36,439 bases of DNA from Deltaproteobacteria bacterium. GTDB taxonomy: Bacteria; Desulfobacterota; WTBG01; CAIYCZ01; CAIRTM01. A program made the translations under genes and the position numbers. The stretch is from NCBI GenBank assembly GCA_024276465.1, contig JAJRXD010000169.1:1-36439 (forward strand). The letters are read 5' to 3'. The first letter of the stretch is position 1, and each line of letters opens with the position of its first letter. The notes beneath the pieces were generated by a model. That model saw only the letters and a program-made list of their open reading frames with translations, was not told the DNA's origin and did no database searches. Below are positions 16,528 through 24,732 of this stretch, in pieces.

Positions 16528-16704
16528 ACCTGAATTTTGCACCACTTATCGTAACGAGGCACCAAAACCCTTGTGTTTAAAGGGTAGTTGGAGTAATTTT
16601 GACTCGCAGGCATAGCATTGCTATGAAGAGAATCGAAATTGCGAAACACCCTTTAAACACAGGGGGCTTCAAGCCGTAGTAGATAAATGGTGCAATATTC
16701 AGGT
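16528..16704. mobile_element. 177-bp MITE-like inverted-repeat element, copy 1
   Basis: The ends are inverted (acctgaattttgcacc on the left; the right end is its near complement), and the inner arms continue to pair for most of the length, with a centre at the CATAGCATTGCTATG palindrome. Both ends sit at TA: TA-CCTGAA...TTCAGG-TA, which fits the TA target of IS630/Tc1-type transposases. No transposase is encoded. A second copy of the same 177-bp length, inverted, lies at 19478-19654. This copy is 35 bp upstream of the receiver-domain gene start, so it sits in that gene's leader or promoter. Confidence 0.75.
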
Positions 16705-17069
16705 AATATATAATAAAAAGTATAGAGTAAAAGAGTTTACGGGTCAACGCAAAACAGGCTGTTTTCTTTGATTTGACAGTTATTGTTTAAAATGATATCT
16801 CTTTTTTGTATTTCTCAGTCCGGAATTATTTCCCGGCAGTGTTAGAAATATCATAAAAAACAGGGGCCAGAAGTTGAAAGCCTAAGACAAATAAGGACTA
16901 ACGACTGTCATTCCCGCAAAAACGGGAATGAAATTTATTTAATGACGGTTAAATAGCATTAACAGGCAGAGACAGGCTGTTTTACATTAACGCTTTGATA
17001 TTTCCAACTGTCTAACAATGCTGCTGCAAAACTTTTGACATAAGGATTGTTTTAGCAGGGGGACAAAAA
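16705..17069. other. Intergenic spacer upstream of the PilZ gene
   Basis: AT-rich spacer of 365 bp with one common-type palindrome, TCATTCCCG-caaaa-CGGGAATGA, at about 16909-16932. No gene is supported. The PilZ-CheZ promoter should lie toward the right end, but no clear boxes were seen. Confidence 0.4.
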
Positions 17070-17417
17070 ATGAATAATCGAAGGGCTTTTGAGCGCCTCC
17101 AGAAAGAATATCACATTGAATATGGTCCTTTTTCATCAATGGTTGATCAGGATATTTTGAAGGCCAGTGTGTTAAAAAATCTTAGTGCTGGCGGGATACT
17201 GTTTTGTTCACAGGAACAGCACACTGTTGGTTCCCAGATTTTTTTAAAAATACATGTCCCGGGATGGAAACAGAATGACGACAGAATTGAAAAGGAGACA
17301 AAGGAGGGCTCTGAGATGCTTCTGAAAGTTATAGCAGAAGTTCTGCATGTTGATTCTGACACAAAAAACAACTGTTTCTGGATAGGGGCAAAATTTTTAG
17401 GCCAGGTACACAATTAA
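17070..17417 (+). CDS. PilZ domain protein (c-di-GMP-binding type)
   Basis: A 115-residue stand-alone PilZ domain. The two c-di-GMP-binding motifs are present: RxxxR as R5AFER9 near the N-terminus and (D/N)xSxxG as N37LSAGG42. The first precedes a beta-barrel in which hydrophobic strands alternate with turns. Such proteins transmit c-di-GMP levels to motility, pilus or exopolysaccharide systems. A purine stretch with AGGGGG precedes the ATG. It ends 15 bp before the CheZ-like gene and is probably co-transcribed. The prepilin peptidase and two-component genes nearby fit a motility or pilus context. Confidence 0.88.
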   Translation: MNNRRAFERLQKEYHIEYGPFSSMVDQDILKASVLKNLSAGGILFCSQEQHTVGSQIFLKIHVPGWKQNDDRIEKETKEGSEMLLKVIAEVLHVDSDTKNNCFWIGAKFLGQVHN

Positions 17418-17432
17418 TTTCAGGATGAAAAA

Positions 17433-19016
17433 ATGGAAAAAAAAGCAAAACTGCCTGTTATACATCTTGAGTTGAATGCAGGTGTTTTCAAAATTTCGAC
17501 TCAGGAAGCAATTTATGAAATTTCTGTTAATCCGGAAAGCAGTCTTACCAGGATTGTTGATCAAATAGTTGAAAAGGAGATTGTGGCTGAACCTGCTGCT
17601 TCAGCACAAAAGCCTTCATTCGAAGAGGTCTCGCCTTCTGCGGGGAACACAATGAAATCAGCTGCGGCAGATTCTTTTTATAAAGAAGTTTCAGAGGAGA
17701 TGTTTAAGGAAATAGGTAAAGTGGCCCGCACATTATCCCTTTCTATTAAAGACATTCCTGATGGGGCTGTGGAAAAGGTTGATTTTGAAAAAGCAGGGAT
17801 TGATCTGGAAAGCGCTAAGGGCTCTCTTGAAGATATTGTTAAAATCACTGAAAAAGCTACAATGGATATTATGGACATGCACGACAGTATCAGTGGAAAC
17901 TGTGATACCATAAAAAAGAATCTCTCTGACATACGGAAATTGCATTTTATTGAAAAACATGTTGAAGGGGATTCCGGAGACAGTGCCCTGATTTCCTGTG
18001 AGTTTCTGGAAGATATAATCAAGAAAGAAGAGGGTCTGAAAAATCTCATAAAAGAACTGCCTGAAAGCCATAAAGAACCTTCTTCAACCGGGCATGAACC
18101 AGAACCGGCAACAGAAAAGGTGAGGGTATACAAATTTGATCTGGATGTTGTTTTGCAGACCCTTTATGAGCTTTGCACTAATGAATCCGTGAAAAAAAAC
18201 CACATAACACCAATGAGAGCTGACAAAGACTCTGAGTTTGATATTGACGGGGTTCTCAAAGCATTTTCAGACATGGCTCCAAACATTGCCACAGAAGAAA
18301 ACTTCTTTAATTTCCCTGTGACGGATATCCTCAAGATACTTTTCAGGTTTTCAAAGAGTGAAAAAAGCAAACAGGTCTTAAAGAAAATGAATCAGACAGC
18401 AGACAGTATTTTTCTTGACCAGGTTCTGCCTATAGAGGGCAGTGTGGAAGAGAAGGAAGTTACTGTTGCAAATGAAACCAAAACAGCACCCCCTTCCGAT
18501 GAATCAGATTCAGGCCCAAGGCAGAAGGCTCTAAAATTAATTGATGAAAACATAGGCGATTTAAAAAAAGAAACTGAACGATTCAGGGCTGCCGTGCATG
18601 AAGGTGAATCAACAGATCCCGAGGGGATTTCAATGATAAAAACAGAAGATCGGGAGATATTAGTTTCTGCGCTTGAGTCAACTGAGAATGTCATCCAAAA
18701 AATCATTTCCAACCTTACCTCCATATTGGAGTCACTGACATTTCAGGACCTTTCCGGCCAGCGTATTAAAAAAATTGTTGCTGTGCTTACAGATATTCAG
18801 ATCCAGATGCTGAGTACACTTGTGTCGTTTGGGACTAAACTTAAGATAAAGAAGAACGAAAAGGATGTTACACCAGGGGAAGCAGAGGCAAAAGCAAGCC
18901 GGGAAGTAGATAGAATGATGGAGATGGTTGCTGATGAGGCTGCTAAAGGAAAAGACACACCAGGCCCGCTGGATCAAAACGCTGTTAATGATCTTCTTGC
19001 AGAACTGGGGTTTTAG
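17433..19016 (+). CDS. CheZ-like phosphatase with a large central insertion
   Basis: Both ends match CheZ, the CheY-phosphate phosphatase. The active-site helix reads FQDLSGQRIKKIV (Asp439, Gln443, equivalent to the catalytic Asp143/Gln147 of E. coli CheZ). The extreme C-terminus VNDLLAELGF matches the peptide with which CheZ grips CheY. Residues about 85-165 (IGKVARTLSLSIKDIP, then ITEKATMDIMDMHDSI) resemble the N-terminal half of the CheZ four-helix bundle. Between them are some 270 extra residues, including a compact segment at about 232-335. The total is 527 residues against about 214 in E. coli. Probably cytoplasmic, it lies directly behind the PilZ gene and would act on a CheY-like receiver. 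Confidence 0.85.
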   Translation: MEKKAKLPVIHLELNAGVFKISTQEAIYEISVNPESSLTRIVDQIVEKEIVAEPAASAQKPSFEEVSPSAGNTMKSAAADSFYKEVSEEMFKEIGKVARTLSLSIKDIPDGAVEKVDFEKAGIDLESAKGSLEDIVKITEKATMDIMDMHDSISGNCDTIKKNLSDIRKLHFIEKHVEGDSGDSALISCEFLEDIIKKEEGLKNLIKELPESHKEPSSTGHEPEPATEKVRVYKFDLDVVLQTLYELCTNESVKKNHITPMRADKDSEFDIDGVLKAFSDMAPNIATEENFFNFPVTDILKILFRFSKSEKSKQVLKKMNQTADSIFLDQVLPIEGSVEEKEVTVANETKTAPPSDESDSGPRQKALKLIDENIGDLKKETERFRAAVHEGESTDPEGISMIKTEDREILVSALESTENVIQKIISNLTSILESLTFQDLSGQRIKKIVAVLTDIQIQMLSTLVSFGTKLKIKKNEKDVTPGEAEAKASREVDRMMEMVADEAAKGKDTPGPLDQNAVNDLLAELGF

Positions 19017-19055
19017 CTAAACGCAGGCATATCAATAGATATGTTGAGGAGTGAA

Positions 19056-19073
19056 ATCCCGATCTGTCGGGAT
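19056..19073. repeat. Short ATCCCGA..TCGGGAT palindrome
   Basis: Perfect 7-bp stem with TCTG loop, 40 bp after the CheZ-like stop codon. Same family as the palindromes inside the tRNA-Asn pseudo-copies and at 9658. Confidence 0.5.
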
Positions 19074-19170
19074 AGCAGGGATTTTTAAAGCCGGAGTCCC
19101 GATTTCAGCGGAACTGCAGTATCTGGGTTAAAAAAGGGGGGGCTTGCAGGGTGAAATTTTTTAATTAAGA

Positions 19171-19194
19171 GACAGGGATAAAAAAAAGCCTGTC
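19171..19194. terminator. GACAGG/CCTGTC hairpin between convergent genes
   Basis: Six-bp stem with a 12-base loop containing an A-run, located between the ends of the CheZ-like and tatA genes. The U-rich part is in the loop rather than after the stem, so it is a poor intrinsic terminator and may only be a hairpin repeat. Confidence 0.3.
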
Positions 19195-19209
19195 CCCTGA
19201 ATTACAGCC

Positions 19210-19392
19210 TCAATCAATCTCTTTTTTCTCTTTTTCCGCTTCATTACCTGTTTCGGGATCATTTACGGATTTTTTGAAGTTCTTAATGCCTTTTCCCAAA
19301 CCCTTACCGATTTCCGGCAGTTTGCCAGCTCCGAAAATTACGAGAATAATTACAAGAATGATTATTAATTCAGGCATGCCTATGCCAAACAT
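19210..19392 (-). CDS. tatA: Sec-independent protein translocase TatA
   Basis: Pore-forming subunit of the twin-arginine translocation system, which exports folded, often cofactor-containing proteins. The short 60-residue protein has an N-terminal membrane helix ([15 protein letters not shown]), the conserved [22 protein letters not shown] amphipathic region, which is diagnostic of TatA/E, and an acidic-basic tail. It is an isolated gene: no tatB or tatC is seen in the window. The leader has AAGGGGA upstream of the ATG. Confidence 0.96.
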   Translation of the reverse strand: MFGIGMPELIIILVIILVIFGAGKLPEIGKGLGKGIKNFKKSVNDPETGNEAEKEKKEID

Positions 19393-19477
19393 TTCCGTCC
19401 CCTTTTAACTAAGGTTAATATATCTTGCTTTAATAATAATTATGTCAGTATAAAAAGCAAGAAAAATCTCAGGTGCT

Positions 19478-19654
19478 ACCTGAACATTGCACCATTTATC
19501 TGCTGCGGCTTGAAGCCCCCTGTGTTTAAATGGCGTTTCGCAATTTCCATTCTCATCATAGCGGTGCTATGCCTGCTAATCAAAATCACTCCAACTGCCC
19601 CTTAAACACAACGGTTTCAGCGCCTCGCAACAACAACTGGGGCAAAATTCAGGT
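19478..19654. mobile_element. 177-bp MITE-like inverted-repeat element, copy 2
   Basis: Same length as the copy at 16528-16704 and, when one is reverse-complemented, alike along the whole length at roughly 80-85 percent by eye. Ends again at TA-CCTGAA and TTCAGG-TA. Its right end overlaps the last codon of the LOG-family gene, whose TGA stop is formed by the terminal repeat. The two copies bracket the PilZ, CheZ-like and tatA genes in opposite orientation. Confidence 0.75.
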
Positions 19655-20299
19655 AATAACCGTCTGCTGGATAATTTTTACTACTTCATCCGGCTCATCA
19701 ACTATTCTGAACAGGTCCATATCTTCTTCTGATATCAAATTACGTTCGAGAAGGGTTTTTTTTATCCAGTCATGCAGTCCGCCCCAATAGTCAGAGCCCA
19801 CTAAAATTACCGGAAAAGGTTTTATGCGGTTTGTTTGAATCAATGTTATGGCCTCAAAAATTTCATCAAGCGTTCCAAATCCGCCTGGCATTCCAATGTA
19901 GGCCTGGGCATATTTAACAAACATTACCTTGCGCACAAAAAAATACTTGAACTCTACCTGAGTATCTGCAAAAGCATTGAATGTCTGCTCCATTGGCAGG
20001 TGGATGTTAAGTCCAATTGATTTGCCGCCACCATCGATTGCACCTTTGTTTCCGGCTTCCATGATTCCGGGACCTCCGCCCGTAATTATATTAAAACCGT
20101 TTTCAGCCAGTTTTTTTGCTATTAACTCTGTTTTTTTATAGATTTTGTCTTCAGGGTCAGTCCTTGCAGATCCAAAAATGCTTACACTTGGATAGACATC
20201 GGTCAGGGTCTCAAAACCCTCAACAAACTCTGCCATTATTTTAAAAAGACGCCATGCATCACCAAGATTAAATGAATCCAGAAGGTATTGTTTTTCCAT
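19649..20299 (-). CDS. LOG-family Rossmann-fold protein (TIGR00730-type nucleotide phosphoribohydrolase)
   Basis: Member of the LOG/lysine-decarboxylase-like family, in which characterised members release base from nucleoside 5'-monophosphates such as cytokinin ribotides. Diagnostic motifs are GGGPGIMEAGNKGA (74-87) and PGGFGTLDE (138-146). The older name lysine decarboxylase is misleading. At 216 residues its length is normal. A GGGAGA site lies upstream of ATG 20299, and it starts 14 bp after the MBL hydrolase gene, so the two form an operon. Its stop codon is contributed by the repeat at 19478-19654, so the C-terminus may have been shortened or altered by that insertion. Confidence 0.93.
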   Translation of the reverse strand: MEKQYLLDSFNLGDAWRLFKIMAEFVEGFETLTDVYPSVSIFGSARTDPEDKIYKKTELIAKKLAENGFNIITGGGPGIMEAGNKGAIDGGGKSIGLNIHLPMEQTFNAFADTQVEFKYFFVRKVMFVKYAQAYIGMPGGFGTLDEIFEAITLIQTNRIKPFPVILVGSDYWGGLHDWIKKTLLERNLISEEDMDLFRIVDEPDEVVKIIQQTVIT

Positions 20300-20313
20300 A
20301 GTATCTCCCTGAG

Positions 20314-21711
20314 TTATAATTCAAACGACTCTTTAAAAGCTGGAATAACAACATCCCAGTCCAACAGGTTTTTGATCTTATCTGCCAGAACCTGTGAAGA
20401 ATTGGGTTCACCGTGAACTATGAATGTTTTCAAGGGTGGCCTGTTGAATCCCATGAGCCATGCAAGGATTTCATTATAATCCGCATGCCCGGAAAATCCT
20501 GATATGTTTTCAATTTTTGCCTTAACCTTAATTGACTGGCCATGGATTTTTACCTCTGTTTTTCCCTCAAGTATTGCCCTGCCCCGTGTTCCCTCTGCCT
20601 GGTATCCGACAAAGAGGACAGTGTTTTCAGACTTTGAAAGCCTGTGCTCCAGGTGATGAAGGATTCGGCCGCCCTGAAGCATCCCGCTGGCAGAAAGAAT
20701 AATTGCAGGGCCCTTCACATCGTGAAGTGCTTTTGATTCTTCAACATCTTTTACACAACGCAGATGTCCGGGTCTTAAAATATTTTTCCCTTCAAGAAGC
20801 AAAAGTTTTGCCTGAAAGTCATATTCACTTGTCCATTTCTCAAACACTGATGTTGCATTTATAGCCATGGGAGAATCAAGGTATACCGGAAGGGACGGTA
20901 TTATCATTTTCTCTTCAAGTTCCCGAATATAAAACAGCAGTTCCTGACTTCGCTCAACAGCAAATGAAGGAATTACAAGAATGCCTCCCCTCTGTATGCT
21001 TTCATTAATTACACGCGCAAGTTCCTTGTCCCTCTGTTTGTGGTCTGAACTGTGCAGGCGATTGCCATAGGTTGACTCTAAAATTAAATAATCAACTTCA
21101 TGTACCTGGACAGGGTCGCGCAGTATCGGCCTCATGGGACTTCCCAGATCACCGCTGAAAAGAAACCTCCTTGTTTTACTGTTAACTGTGGTTTTAATAT
21201 CAACAAATGAAGATCCCAGGATATGGCCTGCGTCCTTGAATTTCACCCTGAGCCCATCGCTAATGAGTATGTCCTCACCATAGTGAACGGACTGAAAAAA
21301 GGAGAGGGCATTTTCAACATCTTCAACAGTATAGAGTGGCAGTGCAGGCTTATGCTTTGAAAAGTTTTTTTTGTTTGCCCACCTTGCGTCTTCTTCCTGT
21401 AGATATCCGCTGTCATGGAGCATTATTTCACACAGGGCATGAGTGGCATGGGTGCAGTTGATTTTACCGGAAAAACCCTGTTTGCAAAAGCATGGTATAT
21501 ATCCGGAATGATCAATATGGGCATGGGTCAGGAGTATCCTTTCAATTTCCGATGGGGGAACAGGAAAGGGTTCCCAGTTTTTAAGCCTGTTTTTTTTTAA
21601 TCCCTGAAAAAGCCCGCAGTCAACAAGAAACTTACGGCCCATGATTTCAAGCAGAAAGCGCGAGCCTGTAACAGTGCCTGTGGCTCCAAAAAATGATAAT
21701 CTGGTATGCAT
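20314..21711 (-). CDS. MBL-fold / beta-CASP metallo-hydrolase (RNA-processing type)
   Basis: Metallo-beta-lactamase fold with the beta-CASP insert and the C-terminal RNA-specificity region, as in RNase J/CPSF73-like bacterial exonucleases. The zinc site is in LLTHAHIDHSG (His63, His65, Asp67, His68). Further motifs are FSGDLGS, the second beta-CASP segment LILESTYGNRLH, and HGEPNSSQVLA near the C-terminus. At 465 residues it is the usual length. It is probably cytoplasmic and acts on RNA, but bacterial members of this branch are poorly characterised. It is first in an operon with the LOG-family gene. Confidence 0.93.
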   Translation of the reverse strand: MHTRLSFFGATGTVTGSRFLLEIMGRKFLVDCGLFQGLKKNRLKNWEPFPVPPSEIERILLTHAHIDHSGYIPCFCKQGFSGKINCTHATHALCEIMLHDSGYLQEEDARWANKKNFSKHKPALPLYTVEDVENALSFFQSVHYGEDILISDGLRVKFKDAGHILGSSFVDIKTTVNSKTRRFLFSGDLGSPMRPILRDPVQVHEVDYLILESTYGNRLHSSDHKQRDKELARVINESIQRGGILVIPSFAVERSQELLFYIRELEEKMIIPSLPVYLDSPMAINATSVFEKWTSEYDFQAKLLLLEGKNILRPGHLRCVKDVEESKALHDVKGPAIILSASGMLQGGRILHHLEHRLSKSENTVLFVGYQAEGTRGRAILEGKTEVKIHGQSIKVKAKIENISGFSGHADYNEILAWLMGFNRPPLKTFIVHGEPNSSQVLADKIKNLLDWDVVIPAFKESFEL

Positions 21712-21884
21712 GATAAACCCCGGCTTTATTGTTTATGTTCTGTATGGTATCCTTTTATGAGTACAGCAGAATTTAATCGACCATTGCTTCTAATATCTTA
21801 AGTTTCTTCTTGAAATTATAACACACATTATGTCAAAATGAAGATAAATCAGACTTTTGATCTTTTTTGAATTTTGAAGACATT

Positions 21885-22422
21885 ATGAAAAAACTTTTTT
21901 TTATAACATTGCTGTCTGTTGCGCTGCTGACAGGCTGTGATTTAGTAACCCCCCCTGATTCAGCTATCCGTGGTGGCGCTCTGCTGGATGTCAACTCGAC
22001 TTCACCCAACATTCAACAAGCATATCCTGCCAGAGGACTACACGGGCATGGTCTCAGCCTGGTACTTTGGCCAAGCCACCTGAAGCTATTGTCGAGCCCA
22101 GTTCGGGCTTCTGGACCAGCTCCAAAAAGAGATCAACGCTGGCTATCCTGATGCAGGTGTTTTTATTTTAGGTGTTAACGATGCAGGCCATGACAGCAGT
22201 AATGAAGAAATATGCCGGGGCCGTGATATTGCCTGGCTGCAGGACACAGAAGAGACAGACTGGTGGGGAAGCTGGGGGGTGACCTACCGTGATGTAGTTA
22301 TTCTCAACAGGGACGGCAGCGAGGCAGATGTTTTCAATCTTTCAGATCATAATCTTTCAGACACCGAAGAATATGCTGCACTCAGGGACATGATTCTTGA
22401 AGATGCCGGGCAGGAACAGTAA
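21885..22422 (+). CDS. Probable selenoprotein: thioredoxin-fold lipoprotein with U-x-x-C motif (frame-shifted)
   Basis: ATG 21885 starts a lipoprotein signal (MKKLFFITLLSVALLTGC). The mature part continues in the next frame, with a one-base correction near 22008, and reads on to TAA 22420-22422. The redox region is VSAWYFGQAT-U-SYCRAQFGLL, where U is an in-frame TGA (22081-22083) and the resolving Cys is TGT 22090-22092. Corrected, the protein has 178 residues with Sec66 and Cys69. Downstream of the TGA a hairpin AGCCC-AGTTC-GGGCT (22095-22109) fits a bacterial SECIS. The rest (GVFILGVNDAG, WGVTYRDVVILNRDG) fits a thioredoxin/redoxin fold. Anchored in the envelope, it is likely a thiol-redox protein. 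No selA, selB or tRNA-Sec is in the window. Confidence 0.75.
22095..22109 (+). promoter_or_regulatory. Bacterial SECIS-like hairpin
   Basis: Five-bp stem AGCCC/GGGCT with loop AGTTC. It starts 11 bases after the in-frame TGA, so the loop begins 16 bases after it. Bacterial SECIS elements sit immediately downstream of UGA with a short upper stem and a G in the first two loop bases; all are met here. Confidence 0.65.
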
Positions 22423-22531
22423 GTCAAAGGTGCTGTCAAAAATTTCATAAAAAAGGGAGGATCAATAGCTGCAACTTAAACCCTGAATACAGAGTTTCCT
22501 GTCAATAACATGCCGAAAAAGAACTGCTTTT

Positions 22532-22759
22532 TCATTTTTCAGCAGTTATTACACGCAAAACCTCCTCGGCAACTGCCCTCATCAGCAAGTTCTCATCATT
22601 CAAGGCATCAGCAAGACCTTCAATTTTCCCTTCTTCAACAAATGCCGTGGTAATTCTAACTGCCCTGTGCAACTGTTCTTTGCTGATGTCTGAAAACAGA
22701 TTTTTATAGTGTTTCTCAATATTAGTTGATTCCGAGTGTTTATTTTCCAGTGCTTGCAT
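22532..22759 (-). CDS. Small hypothetical protein
   Basis: A 75-residue protein starting MQALENKHSE. The open frame reaches back to 22789, but ATG at 22759 has a GGAG site six bases upstream and so is preferred. It is predicted to be soluble and mostly helical, with no signal peptide and no cysteine. The motif LADALNDENLLMRAVAEEVLRVI looks like a HEAT-like or small regulatory helical pair. No family recognised. It stands alone between the selenoprotein and lipoprotein genes. Confidence 0.6.
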   Translation of the reverse strand: MQALENKHSESTNIEKHYKNLFSDISKEQLHRAVRITTAFVEEGKIEGLADALNDENLLMRAVAEEVLRVITAEK

Positions 22760-23070
22760 GGCTGGCTCCTTTTTTAAGCAATCATACATTCATAATATAT
22801 ATAATGCTTTCACAAACAGAAAAAAAATACTATAGGACAAAGACCTCATTTTCATAGGGAATTCTCCCAAATTAAAGATAATTTTGCAGAAACAACGGGA
22901 AGATTCTTGATTGGCTTGACAAATAAAGGAGATAACAGCATTGACAGGACACCTTAGCTGGCAAAAAAGGAGAGGGTGGGAAACATTGTAATCCTGTTTG
23001 TACCTGTTGCTACAAGTCGTAAAAAGTAAAAAGTTCACAAGCCAGGGGCAACAAAGTCGTCATATACTAA

Positions 23071-23457
23071 TTAATAGCACTCCTGACCACTGTAATAATA
23101 CGGGGTGTCATCTAAGGTAATTCCATCATTGTATATAAAAAGAGTGTATTGCTCCGGATCATAACTATAATATTCAAGATACAGCTCATTTTCAGAAACA
23201 GTATATGTGCCGGCGTATGACACTGTTCCTGATTCGGGTGTCCAGAATATATCCTCAAATTCGGATACACCGTCAAACCAGAATTGATGAAAAATTTCAT
23301 TGTTCTGAGAATAGCAGCCACTGAGACTTGCATTTTCATAAACAATGCTGCTGTCACAGGATGCAAGGGCTAAGCACAGGATAATAATAACAGGGGCAAA
23401 TATGTAGCGGGGTTTTGTCTTTAAAGGATGAAAGAAAACAGTTCTCTTTGTAAACAT
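23071..23457 (-). CDS. Small lipoprotein of unknown function
   Basis: A 128-residue lipoprotein. ATG at 23457 has a strong GGGAGGA site; the longer open frame to 23565 lacks one. The signal hydrophobic core is followed by lipobox LASC. The mature part is rich in Tyr, Glu and Ser, and the segment SYAGTYTVSENELYLEYYSYDPEQYTL looks like a small beta-sheet or lipocalin-type domain. Only two Cys occur after the lipidated one. Function unknown; probably periplasmic. Confidence 0.7.
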   Translation of the reverse strand: MFTKRTVFFHPLKTKPRYIFAPVIIILCLALASCDSSIVYENASLSGCYSQNNEIFHQFWFDGVSEFEDIFWTPESGTVSYAGTYTVSENELYLEYYSYDPEQYTLFIYNDGITLDDTPYYYSGQECY

Positions 23458-23565
23458 TTTATTCCTCCCTAAGTATATTAATATTGTCAGAACAGTCAGT
23501 CCATCTTTTATAGTGCCAAAAGCTTTATTATAAAAACTGACAGAGAACAATACAAGCAAAATCAA

Positions 23566-23836
23566 GTTTTTTATCTAAAAGAGACAATCTACTCACACCC
23601 GTTCTTCCCCCTGTTTAATGTCCTGCCTGAGGGCAATAATTAAACATGTTCAAATATGTTGGAGCAGACCATGTTTATTTCTGGCAACTTGCCGCATGAT
23701 AAATAAGCTGCGTGGCTCCAACAGACAAGCATGCACACATAAATCTGAGTGGATTAAAAAGACTGCGACAAAGAAAAAATGACGGTATTTTTGAGGACGA
23801 AAAATCTTTAACTATTTGTTTTTACATTGAAAAATG
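23566..23836. other. Intergenic region with a long inverted repeat
   Basis: 271 bp without a gene between the lipoprotein and tRNA-Pro. An inverted repeat TTGGAGC...GCTCCAA spans 23659-23721 with inner TTTAT/ATAAA pairing. Function unknown. Confidence 0.35.
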
Positions 23837-23913
<77 letters not shown>

Positions 23914-23978
23914 ATAAAAAATTAATTTTGAAAAATAGCACAAATTAAATAAATTAGCAACTGTTTTTCAGCATATGT

Positions 23979-24581
23979 TTAGCTGCTTTGCTGAAAGAAA
24001 CCGGGTAATATCTTTTTTAACTCCTTGATTGCCCTGGACCTGTGACTGATCAGGTTTTTCTGCTGCGGCTTCATCTCTGCAAAAGTAAGGCCTGAGTCCT
24101 CATCAAAAAAAACAGGGTCATAACCAAATCCATTACTTCCCCTGCCCTCTTCTATAATAATGCCCCTGCATGAGCCTTCAACAACCTGTTCCCCGGCTTC
24201 CGGGTCAACAACTGCAATGACACACCTGAACTGTGCCCCCCTTTTATCCCTTGAAACTCCGCTGAGTTTTCTTAAAAGCTTTTCATTGTTTTTTCTGTCA
24301 TCTGCCTTTTCTCCGGAATATCTTGCTGAATAGATTCCGGGCATGCTGTTAAGAAAATCCACCTCAAGGCCAGAATCATCTGCCACAGTGACAAGTCCGC
24401 AATATTCTGCAATTGTCCGTGCTTTTTTCAAAGCATTTTCTGCAAAGCTCTTACCGTCCTCAATAACCTCCGGACAACCCTTAAAACTGTCAAGGGAAAT
24501 AATGGTCACACCAATATCCTTCAGCATTGTCCTGAATTCTCTCAGTTTGTTTGAATTAGTTGTGGCAAGAACAATTTTCAT
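23979..24581 (-). CDS. rdgB: XTP/dITP diphosphatase (RdgB/HAM1 family)
   Basis: Removes non-canonical purine nucleotides (ITP, dITP, XTP) by hydrolysing them to the monophosphate and pyrophosphate, protecting DNA and RNA. Motifs: N-terminal ATTNSNKLREF, central VADDSGLEVD with the catalytic acid, GRGSNGFGYDPVFF, and C-terminal SHRSRAIKEL. At 200 residues it is normal length. Minus strand, upstream of tRNA-Pro. Assignment is firm. Confidence 0.97.
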   Translation of the reverse strand: MKIVLATTNSNKLREFRTMLKDIGVTIISLDSFKGCPEVIEDGKSFAENALKKARTIAEYCGLVTVADDSGLEVDFLNSMPGIYSARYSGEKADDRKNNEKLLRKLSGVSRDKRGAQFRCVIAVVDPEAGEQVVEGSCRGIIIEEGRGSNGFGYDPVFFDEDSGLTFAEMKPQQKNLISHRSRAIKELKKILPGFFQQSS

Positions 24582-24732
24582 AGTAATGTTTTAAGTCCCT
24601 GTGAATCCATGTCCATGATACTTTAAAAGTCGGGACGAAAACGAATAAAAAACTTTTACAACTGCTGTCCTGTTTTCATCATGTCAAAAAATCGCTGATT
24701 GCTCAATTTTCAGATCCTCGCTTTACCTGCTT

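Noticed and set aside
16528-16704. Structured regulatory RNA such as a riboswitch for the receiver gene
   Set aside because: The second, inverted 177-bp copy with TA flanks is better explained as a transposable repeat.
17678-18133. 151-codon minus-strand frame inside the CheZ-like gene
   Set aside because: Shadow of the plus-strand gene, Ser/Phe-rich with no motif.
19171-19194. Strong intrinsic terminator
   Set aside because: The T/A run lies in the loop instead of after the stem, so classical termination is unlikely; kept only as a low-confidence hairpin.
22790-23038. 82-codon minus-strand frame between small protein and lipoprotein genes
   Set aside because: No ribosome site and low-information composition; likely chance.
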